Part shown: one piece after another, positions 55,206 through 64,000 of the stretch
Layout: each line of letters opens with the position of its first letter
Numbering within the stretch: position 1 is the first letter of the stretch
Assembly (NCBI GenBank): GCA_028752905.1
Contig: JAQNBH010000002.1
Coordinates: 27,449,932 to 27,513,931, forward strand
Length of the DNA stretch: 64,000 nucleotides
Direction of reading: 5' to 3'
Source: Cladorhizidae sp. MBARI D1340-BT2
Lineage: Eukaryota > Porifera > Demospongiae > Poecilosclerida > Cladorhizidae
Made by a program: the position numbers and the translations under genes
The notes under the pieces: generated by a model
Seen by the model: only the letters and a program-made list of their open reading frames with translations
What the model was told of the DNA's origin: nothing
Database searches by the model: none

Positions 55206-58200
55206 CCAGGAAAAATCCCAAACCTTACCACTTCAAATCACCATAACTTCCTAATACTTAGAGTACTCAACATTTTGGCACGTACTAAAGACAGATAATT
55301 AGAAGGGCTATCCGGTGATATAAAAATTATCTTTTTTGGGTAAAGTGTAGTAAAGTTATGAGCTTCACGGCAAAAAAACAAGATTTTCGGGGGGGAAATG
55401 AGAAACATATAGACCAAATTAGGGCAAATATCAAGAACATGTTTAGCATCAAGTAAGAGTACAATTCATAACTGCCCTAATTAACAAGACCAAAGTCCCA
55501 GATTTTGTCAACTGATAGAGAAGGCCCTTATCTGCAACATGTGAACAGATTATCAATAAATGTAGTGGTTTTTCACTGGCAGGCCACCGCTTTGGCAACT
55601 GGAAAACGCCAGGAAAAATCCCAAACCTTGCCACTTCAAATCACCATAACTTGCTAATACTTAGAGTACTTAAAATTTTGGCACGTACAAAATACAGATA
55701 ATTAGAAGAGCTATCCGGTGATATAAATATTATCTTTTTTGGGTAAAGTGTAGAAAAGTTATGAGCTTCACGGCAAAAAAACAAGATTTTCGGGGGGAAA
55801 ATGAGAAACATATAGACCAAATTAGGGCAAATATCAAGAACATGTTTAGCATCAAGTAAGAGTACAATTCATAACTGCCCTAATTAACAAGACCAAAGTC
55901 CCAGATTTTGTCAACTGATAGAGAAGGCCCTTATCTGCAACATGTGAACAGATTATCAATAAATGTAGTGGTTTTTCACTGGCAGGCCACCGCTTTGGCA
56001 ACTGGAAAACGCCAGGAAAAATCCCAAACCTTACCACTTCAAATCACCATAACTTCCTAATACTTAGAGTAGTCAACATTTTGGCACGTACAAAAGACAG
56101 ATAATTAGAAGGGCTATCCGGTGATATAAAAAGTATCTTTTTTGGGTAAAGTGTAGAAAAGTTATGAGCTTCACGGCAAAAAAACAAGATTTTCGGGGGG
56201 AAAATGAGAAACATATAGACCAAATTAGGGCAAATATCAAGAACATGTTTAGCATCAAGTAAGAGTACAATTCATAACTGCCCTAATTAACAAGACCAAA
56301 GTCCCAGATTTTGTCAACTGATAGAGAAGGCCCTTATCTGCAACATGTGAACAGATTATCAATAAATGTAGTGGTTTTTCACTGGCAGGCCACCGCTTTG
56401 GCAACTGGAAAACGCCAGGAAAAATCCCAAACCTTACCACTTCAAATCACCATAACTTCCTAATACTTAGAGTACTCAACATTTTGGCACGTACAAAATA
56501 CAGATAATTAGAAGAGCTATCCGGTGATATAAATATTATCTTTTTTGGGTAAAGTGTAGAAAAGTTATGAGCTTCACGGCAAAAAAACAAGATTTTCGGG
56601 GGGAAAATGAGAAACATATAGACCAAATTAGGGCAAATATCAAGAACATGTTTAGCATCAAGTAAGAGTACAATTCATAACTGCCCTAATTAACAAGACC
56701 AAAGTCCCAGATTTTGTCAACTGATAGAGAAGGCCCTTATCTGCAACATGTGAACAGATTATCAATAAATGTAGTGGTTTTTCACTGGCAGGCCACCGCT
56801 TTGGCAACTGGAAAACGCCAGGAAAAATCCCAAACCTTACCACTTCAAATCACCATAACTTCCTAATACTTAGAGTAGTCAACATTTTGGCACGTACAAA
56901 AGACAGATAATTAGAAGGGCTATCCGGTGATATAAAAAGTATCTTTTTTGGGTAAAGTGTAGAAAAGTTATGAGCTTCACGGCAAAAAAACAAGATTTTC
57001 GGGGGGAAAATGAGAAACATATAGACCAAATTAGGGCAAATATCAAGAACATGTTTAGCATCAAGTAAGAGTACAATTCATAACTGCCCTAATTAACAAG
57101 ACCAAAGTCCCAGATTTTGTCAACTGATAGAGAAGGCCCTTATCTGCAACATGTGAACAGATTATCAATAAATGTAGTGGTTTTTCACTGGCAGGCCACC
57201 GCTTTGGCAACTGGAAAACGCCAGGAAAAATCCCAAACCTTACCACTTCAAATCACCATAACTTCCTAATACTTAGAGTAGTCAACATTTTGGCACGTAC
57301 AAAAGACAGATAATTAGAAGGGCTATCCGGTGATATAAAAAGTATCTTTTTTGGGTAAAGTGTAGAAAAGTTATGAGCTTCACGGCAAAAAAACAAGATT
57401 TTCGGGGGGAAAATGAGAAACATATAGACCAAATTAGGGCAAATATCAAGAACATGTTTAGCATCAAGTAAGAGTACAATTCATAACTGCCCTAATTAAC
57501 AAGACCAAAGTCCCAGATTTTCTCAACTGATAGAGAAGGCCCTTATCTGCAACATGTGAACAGATTATCAATAAATGTAGTGGTTTTTCACTGGCAGGCC
57601 ACCGCTTTGGCAACTGGAAAACGCCAGGAAAAATCCCAAACCTTACCACTTCAAATCACCATAACTTCCTAATACTTAGAGTACTCAACATTTTGGCACG
57701 TACAAAATACAGATAATTAGAAGAGCTATCCGGTGATATAAATATTATCTTTTTTGGGTAAAGTGTAGAAAAGTTATGAGCTTCACGGCAAAAAAACAAG
57801 ATTTTCGGGGGGGAAATGAGAAACATATAGACCAAATTAGGGCAAATATCAAGAACATGTTTAGCATCAAGTAAGAGTACAATTCATAACTGCCCTAATT
57901 AACAAGACCAAAGTCCCAGATTTTGTCAACTGATAGAGAAGGCCCTTATCTGCAACATGTGAACAGATTATCAATAAATGTAGTGGTTTTTCACTGGCAG
58001 GCCACCGCTTTGGCAACTGGAAAACGCCAGGAAAAATCCCAAACCTTACCACTTCAAATCACCATAACTTCCTAATACTTAGAGTACTCAACATTTTGGC
58101 ACGTACAAAAGACAGATAATTAGAAGGGCTATCCGGTGATATAAAAATTATCTTTTTTGGGTAAAGTGTAGAAAAGTTATGAGCTTCACGGCAAAAAAAC

Positions 58201-58951
58201 AAGATTTTCGGGGGGAAAATGAGAAACATATAGACCAAATTAGGGCAAATATCAAGAACATGTTTAGCATCAAGTAAGAGTACAATTCATAACTGCCCTA
58301 ATTAACAAGACCAAAGTCCCAGATTTTGTCAACTGATAGAGAAGGCCCTTATCTGCAACATGTGAACAGATTATCAATAAATGTAGTGGTTTTTCACTGG
58401 CAGGCCACCGCTTTGGCAACTGGAAAACGCCAGGAAAAATCCCAAACCTTGCCACTTCAAATCACCATAACTTGCTAATACTTAGAGTACTTAAAATTTT
58501 GGCACGTACAAAATACAGATAATTAGAAGAGCTATCCGGTGATATAAATATTATCTTTTTTGGGTAAAGTGTAGAAAAGTTATGAGCTTCACGGCAAAAA
58601 AACAAGATTTTCGGGGGGAAAATGAGAAACATATAGACCAAATTAGGGCAAATATCAAGAACATGTTTAGCATCAAGTAAGAGTACAATTCATAACTGCC
58701 CTAATTAACAAGACCAAAGTCCCAGATTTTGTCAACTGATAGAGAAGGCCCTTATCTGCAACATGTGAACAGATTATCAATAAATGTAGTGGTTTTTCAC
58801 TGGCAGGCCACCGCTTTGGCAACTGGAAAACGCCAGGAAAAATCCCAAACCTTACCACTTCAAATCACCATAACTTCTTAATACTTAGAGTAGTCAACAT
58901 TTTGGCACGTACAAAAGACAGATAATTAGAAGGGCTATCCGGTGATATAAA
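54922..58951. repeat. Ten-monomer duplication, copy 2 (4,030 bp)
   Basis: Direct second copy. After its end the sequence continues as a normal C monomer, then an A monomer (59,236) that lacks the cgtactaaag and gtagtaaag marks. So the periodicity stops after two copies. With a single base difference seen in about 4 kb, this looks like the youngest large duplication in the window. Confidence 0.9.
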
Positions 58952-60041
58952 AAGTATCTTTTTTGGGTAAAGTGTAGAAAAGTTATGAGCTTCACGGCAA
59001 AAAAACAAGATTTTCGGGGGGAAAATGAGAAACATATAGACCAAATTAGGGCAAATATCAAGAACATGTTTAGCATCAAGTAAGAGTACAATTCATAACT
59101 GCCCTAATTAACAAGACCAAAGTCCCAGATTTTGTCAACTGATAGAGAAGGCCCTTATCTGCAACATGTGAACAGATTATCAATAAATGTAGTGGTTTTT
59201 CACTGGCAGGCCACCGCTTTGGCAACTGGAAAACGCCAGGAAAAATCCCAAACCTTACCACTTCAAATCACCATAACTTCCTAATACTTAGAGTACTCAA
59301 CATTTTGGCACGTACAAAAGACAGATAATTAGAAGGGCTATCCGGTGATATAAAAATTATCTTTTTTGGGTAAAGTGTAGAAAAGTTATGAGCTTCACGG
59401 CAAAAAAACAAGATTTTCGGGGGGAAAATGAGAAACATATAGACCAAATTAGGGCAAATATCAAGAACATGTTTAGCATCAAGTAAGAGTACAATTCATA
59501 ACTGCCCTAATTAACAAGACCAAAGTCCCAGATTTTGTCAACTGATAGAGAAGGCCCTTATCTGCAACATGTGAACAGATTATCAATAAATGTAGTGGTT
59601 TTTCACTGGCAGGCCACCGCTTTGGCAACTGGAAAACGCCAGGAAAAATCCCAAACCTTGCCACTTCAAATCACCATAACTTGCTAATACTTAGAGTACT
59701 TAAAATTTTGGCACGTACAAAATACAGATAATTAGAAGAGCTATCCGGTGATATAAATATTATCTTTTTTGGGTAAAGTGTAGAAAAGTTATGAGCTTCA
59801 CGGCAAAAAAACAAGATTTTCGGGGGGAAAATGAGAAACATATAGACCAAATTAGGGCAAATATCAAGAACATGTTTAGCATCAAGTAAGAGTACAATTC
59901 ATAACTGCCCTAATTAACAAGACCAAAGTCCCAGATTTTGTCAACTGATAGAGAAGGCCCTTATCTGCAACATGTGAACAGATTATCAATAAATGTAGTG
60001 GTTTTTCACTGGCAGGCCACCGCTTTGGCAACTTGAAAACG

Positions 60042-60437
60042 CCAGGAAAAATCCCAAACCTTACCACTTCAAATCACCATAACTTGCTAATACTTAGAGT
60101 ACTTAAAATTTTGGCACGTACAAAAGACAGATAATTAGAAGAGCTATCCAGTAATATAAAAATTATCTTTTTTGGGTAAAGTGTAGAAAAGTTATGAGCT
60201 TCACGGCAAAAAAACAAGATTTTCGGGGGGGAAATGAGAAACATATAGACCAAATTAGGGCAAATATCAAGAACATGTTTAGCATCAGTACAATTCATAA
60301 CTGCCCTAATTAACAAGACCAAAGTCCCAGATTTTGTCAACTGATAGAGAAGGCCCTTATCTGCAACATGTGAACAGATTATCAATAAATGTAGTGGTTT
60401 TTCACTGGCAGGCCACCGCTTTGGCAACTGGAAAACG
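60042..60437. repeat. 396-bp monomer with 7-bp deletion in the core
   Basis: At about 60,287 the core reads agcatcagtac where all other copies have seven more bases (agtaaga). The monomer is of the old ccagtaat/gtacttaaa type (like HOR monomer 8, with G7) and not A, B or C. It marks the right edge of the young zone. The deletion removes a stop from one minus-strand frame and so makes a longer chance open frame here, which I do not consider a gene. Confidence 0.9.
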
Positions 60438-63400
60438 CCAGGAAAAATCCCAAACCTTACCACTTCAAATCACCATAACTTCCTAATACTTAGAGTACTC
60501 AACATTTTGGCACGTACAAAAGACAGATAATTAGAAGGGCTATCCGGTGATATAAAAATTATCTTTTTTGGGTAAAGTGTAGAAAAGTTATGAGCTTCAC
60601 GGCAAAAAAACAAGATTTTCGGGGGGAAAATGAGAAACATATAGACCAAATTAGGGCAAATATCAAGAACATGTTTAGCATCAAGTAAGAGTACAATTCA
60701 TAACTGCCCTAATTAACAAGACCAAAGTCCCAGATTTTGTCAACTGATAGAGAAGGCCCTTATCTGCAACATGTGAACAGATTATCAATAAATGTAGTGG
60801 TTTTTCACTGGCAGGCCACCGCTTTGGCAACTGGAAAACGCCAGGAAAAATCCCAAACCTTGCCACTTCAAATCACCATAACTTGCTAATACTTAGAGTA
60901 CTTAAAATTTTGGCACGTACAAAATACAGATAATTAGAAGAGCTATCCGGTGATATAAATATTATCTTTTTTGGGTAAAGTGTAGAAAAGTTATGAGCTT
61001 CACGGCAAAAAAACAAGATTTTCGGGGGGAAAATGAGAAACATATAGACCAAATTAGGGCAAATATCAAGAACATGTTTAGCATCAAGTAAGAGTACAAT
61101 TCATAACTGCCCTAATTAACAAGACCAAAGTCCCAGATTTTGTCAACTGATAGAGAAGGCCCTTATCTGCAACATGTGAACAGATTATCAATAAATGTAG
61201 TGGTTTTTCACTGGCAGGCCACCGCTTTGGCAACTGGAAAACGCCAGGAAAAATCCCAAACCTTACCACTTCAAATCACCATAACTTCCTAATACTTAGA
61301 GTAGTCAACATTTTGGCACATACAAAAGACAGATAATTAGAAGGGCTATCCGGTGATATAAAAAGTATCTTTTTTGGGTAAAGTGTAGAAAAGTTATGAG
61401 CTTCACGGCAAAAAAACAAGATTTTCGGGGGGAAAATGAGAAACATATAGACCAAATTAGGGCAAATATCAAGAACATGTTTAGCATCAAGTAAGAGTAC
61501 AATTCATAACTGCCCTAATTAACAAGACCAAAGTCCCAGATTTTGTCAACTGATAGAGAAGGCCCTTATCTGCAACATGTGAACAGATTATCAATAAATG
61601 TAGTGGTTTTTCACTGGCAGGCCACCGCTTTGGCAACTGGAAAACGCCAGGAAAAATCCCAAACCTTACCACTTCAAATCACCATAACTTCCTAATACTT
61701 AGAGTACTCAACATTTTGGCACGTACAAAAGACAGATAATTAGAAGGGCTATCTGGTGATATAAAAAATATCTTTTTGGGGTAAAGTATAGAAAAGTTAT
61801 GAGCTTCACGGCAAAAAAACAAGATTTTCGGGGGGAAAATGAGAAACATATAGACCAAATTAGGGCAAATATCAAGAACATGTTTAGCATCAAGTAAGAG
61901 TACAATTCATAACTGCCCTAATTAACAAGACCAAAGTCCCAGATTTTGTCAACTGATAGAGAAGGCCCTTATCTGCAACATGTGAACAGATTATCAATAA
62001 ATGTAGTGGTTTTTCACTGGCAGGCCACCGCTTTGGCAACTGGAAAACGCCAGGAAAAATCCCAAACCTTACCACTTCAAATCACCATAACTTGCTAATA
62101 CTTAGAGTATTCAAAATTTTGGCACGTACAAAAGACAGATAATTAGAAGAGCTATCCGGTGATATAAAAATTATCTTTTTTGGGTAAAGTGTAGAAAAGT
62201 TATGAGCTTCACGGCAAAAAAACAAGATTTTCGGGGGGAAAATGAGAAACATATAGACCAAATTAGGGCAAATATCAAGAACATGTTTAGCATCAAGTAA
62301 GAGTACAATTCATAACTGCCCTAATTAACAAGACCAAAGTCCCAGATTTTGTCAACTGATAGAGAAGGCCCTTATCTGCAACATGTGAACAGATTATCAA
62401 TAAATGTAGTGGTTTTTCACTGGCAGGCCACCGCTTTGGCAACTGGAAAACGCCAGGAAAAATCCCAAACCTTACCACTTCAAATCACCATAACTTCCTA
62501 ATACTTAGAGTAGTCAACATTTTGGCACGTACAAAAGACAGATAATTAGAAGGGCTATCCGGTGATATAAAAAGTATCTTTTTGGGGTAAAGTGTAGAAA
62601 AGTTATGAGCTTCACGGCAAAAAAACAAGATTTTCGGGGGGGAAATGAGAAACATAATATAGACCAAATTAGGGCAAATATCAAGAACATGTTTAGCATC
62701 AAGTAAGAGTACAATTCATAACTGCCCTAATTAACAAGACCAAAGTCCCAGATTTTGTCAACTGATAGAGAAGGCCCTTATCTGCAACATGTGAACAGAT
62801 TATCAATAAATGTAGTGGTTTTTCACTGGCAGGCCACCGCTTTGGCAACTGGAAAACGCCAGGAAAAATCCCAAACCTTACCACTTCAAATCACCATAAC
62901 TTCCTAATACTTAGAGTACTCAACATTTTGGCACGTACAAAAGACAGATAATTAGAAGGGCTATCCGGTGATATAAAAATTATCTTTTTTGGGTAAAGTG
63001 TAGAAAAGTTATGAGCTTCACGGCAAAAAAACAAGATTTTCGGGGGGAAAATGAGAAACATATAGACCAAATTAGGGCAAATATCAAGAACATGTTTAGC
63101 ATCAAGTAAGAGTACAATTCATAACTGCCCTAATTAACAAGACCAAAGTCCCAGATTTTGTCAACTGATAGAGAAGGCCCTTATCTGCAACATGTGAACA
63201 GATTATCAATAAATGTAGTGGTTTTTCACTGGCAGGCCACCGCTTTGGCAACTGGAAAACGCCAGGAAAAATCCCAAACCTTGCCACTTCAAATCACCAT
63301 AACTTGCTAATACTTAGAGTACTTAAAATTTTGGCACGTACAAAATACAGATAATTAGAAGAGCTATCCGATGATATAAATATTATCTTTTTTGGGTAAA

Positions 63401-64000
63401 GTGTAGAAAAGTTATGAGCTTCACGGCAAAAAAACAAGATTTTCGGGGGGAAAATGAGAAACATATAGACCAAATTAGGGCAAATATCAAGAACATGTTT
63501 AGCATCAAGTAAGAGTACAATTCATAACTGCCCTAATTAACAAGACCAAAGTCCCAGATTTTGTCAACTGATAGAGAAGGCCCTTATCTGCAACATGTGA
63601 ACAGATTATCAATAAATGTAGTGGTTTTTCACTGGCAGGCCACCGCTTTGGCAACTGGAAAACGCCAGGAAAAATCCCAAACCTTACCACTTCAAATCAC
63701 CATAACTTCCTAATACTTAGAGTACTCAACATTTTGGCACGTACAAAAGACAGATAATTAGAAGGGCTATCCGGTGATATAAAAATTATCTTTTTTGGGT
63801 AAAGTGTAGAAAAGTTATGAGCTTCACGGCAAAAAAACAAGATTTTCGGGGGGGAAATGAGAAACATATAGACCAAATTAGGGCAAATATCAAGAACATG
63901 TTTAGCATCAAGTAAGAGTACAATTCATAACTGCCCTAATTAACAAGACCAAAGTCCCAGATTTTGTCAACTGATAGAGAAGGCCCTTATCTGCAACATG
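60438..64000. repeat. Right end of window: A/B/C monomers with old types
   Basis: In order: A, B, C (cacatac), an aaaaaatatc monomer with ctggtgat and gtatag (61,647), an old gtattcaaa type (62,050), a C monomer with the 3-bp insertion (62,453-62,858), A, B with ccgatgat, and a partial A with G7 (63,665-64,000). The aaaaaatatc/gtatag monomer resembles the one at 32,625. The insertion monomer, followed by A and then B with ccgatgat, resembles 38,670-40,284 minus one A monomer. So this end seems assembled from blocks like those 23-29 kb to the left. Confidence 0.7.
62453..62858. repeat. 406-bp C monomer with 3-bp insertion (fifth)
   Basis: It has cataatatag near 62,653-62,662, with gtagtcaac, aaaaagta, gggg and G7A3. 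The G7A3 tract matches the first insertion monomer (38,670) and not the other three. It lies 19.7 kb from its nearest relative, evidence of block transfer over a long distance within the array. Confidence 0.85.

Larger units (their letters stand above)
30610..60041. repeat. Young zone built from three haplotypes (A, B, C)
   Basis: Almost all 73 monomers here belong to three linked haplotypes. A is cttcc/gtactcaac/gggct/aaaaatta. B is cttgcc/cttgc/gtacttaaa/aatacag/gagct, mostly with aaatatta. C is cttcc/gtagtcaac/gggct/aaaaagta. The common local orders are A-B-A-B-C and A-B-C. Private changes are clearly rarer than in the left 30 kb. Multi-monomer tandem duplications sit inside (33.8-38.7, 41.9-43.5 and 50.9-59.0 kb). 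Low divergence together with large duplications is the expected mark of recent amplification. Confidence 0.75.
1..64000. repeat. 403-bp satellite DNA array, about 158.8 monomers
   Basis: The sequence repeats every 403 bases from the first base to the last. Taking ccaggaaaaa as the monomer start, copies begin at 1, 404, 807, 1210 and so on to 63,262, with a partial copy from 63,665. That gives 158 complete copies and one of 336 bp. From copy 1 to copy 158 the distance is 63,261 bp, 10 less than 157 x 403. The length variants I found account for this exactly: +1 twice, -1 four times, +3 five times, -16 once and -7 once. All copies are in the same orientation. No foreign DNA, inversion or transposon interrupts them. 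This is typical of eukaryotic satellite heterochromatin. I do not recognise the family and cannot place it on a chromosome from sequence alone. Confidence 0.99.

Noticed and set aside
50892..58951. Assembly artefact as the cause of the near-identical 4-kb copies
   Set aside because: Not excluded, but less likely. The junction monomer is a precise C/B hybrid and the copies differ at 52,540/56,570. A naive duplicated contig would more likely show identical copies. Reads are needed to be certain.
60074..60463. A 129-residue minus-strand open frame, the longest in the window
   Set aside because: It exists only because the 7-bp deletion near 60,287 joins two chance frames from one monomer and its neighbour. 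It opens with GTG, occurs once and resembles nothing I recognise.
1..64000. CRISPR array or other bacterial repeat system
   Set aside because: The unit is 403 bp with no repeat-spacer structure, and all parts of the unit repeat. No cas-like genes or unique spacers are present.
1..64000. tRNA, rRNA or other RNA genes hidden in the monomer
   Set aside because: I saw no cloverleaf with A and B boxes and no 5S-like internal control region in either strand of the monomer. Short hairpins such as ctggc/gccag are too weak to call.

Overview
The whole window is one uninterrupted tandem array of a single satellite DNA. The repeat unit (monomer) is 403 bp, all copies lie head to tail in the same orientation, and there are about 158 complete copies plus a partial one at the right edge. 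Both window ends fall inside the array. I see no gene, RNA gene, transposon, CRISPR array or unique DNA anywhere. A 64-kb pure satellite block with higher-order structure points to eukaryotic heterochromatin (centromeric, pericentromeric, subtelomeric or a knob). The monomer is about 37% G+C (148 of 403 bases counted in copy 1). I do not recognise the family. A plant source is a weak guess from general sequence flavour.

Each monomer has two parts. A core of about 189 bp (copy 1: 207-395) is almost identical in every copy. The remaining 214 bp (396-609 across copies 1/2) carries nearly all shared variants. Those variants define monomer haplotypes and show the history of the array.

Layout. (1) 1 to about 7.66 kb: a higher-order repeat (HOR) of eight monomers (3,223 bp), with a nine-monomer version, a regular copy and a truncated third copy. 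(2) About 7.66-16.9 kb: older haplotypes reshuffled, with a three-monomer duplication and a seven-monomer periodicity. (3) About 16.9-30.6 kb: a mosaic in which new haplotypes (A and B below) first appear; one monomer has a 16-bp deletion. (4) About 30.6-60.0 kb: a young zone made almost entirely of three haplotypes. A has gtactcaac, gggct and aaaaatta; B has cttgcc, gtacttaaa, aatacag and usually aaatatta; C has gtagtcaac and aaaaagta. This zone holds a six-monomer duplication (2,418 bp), a two-monomer duplication (809 bp) and a nearly perfect ten-monomer duplication (4,030 bp) whose junction is a chimeric monomer. (5) 60.0-64.0 kb: A/B/C monomers mixed with a few old haplotypes.

Nothing here works together as genes do. 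The useful content is a record of unequal exchange, gene conversion and possible constraint on half of the monomer. The open reading frames in the array start at GTG or TTG, recur once per monomer and show no sign of coding.
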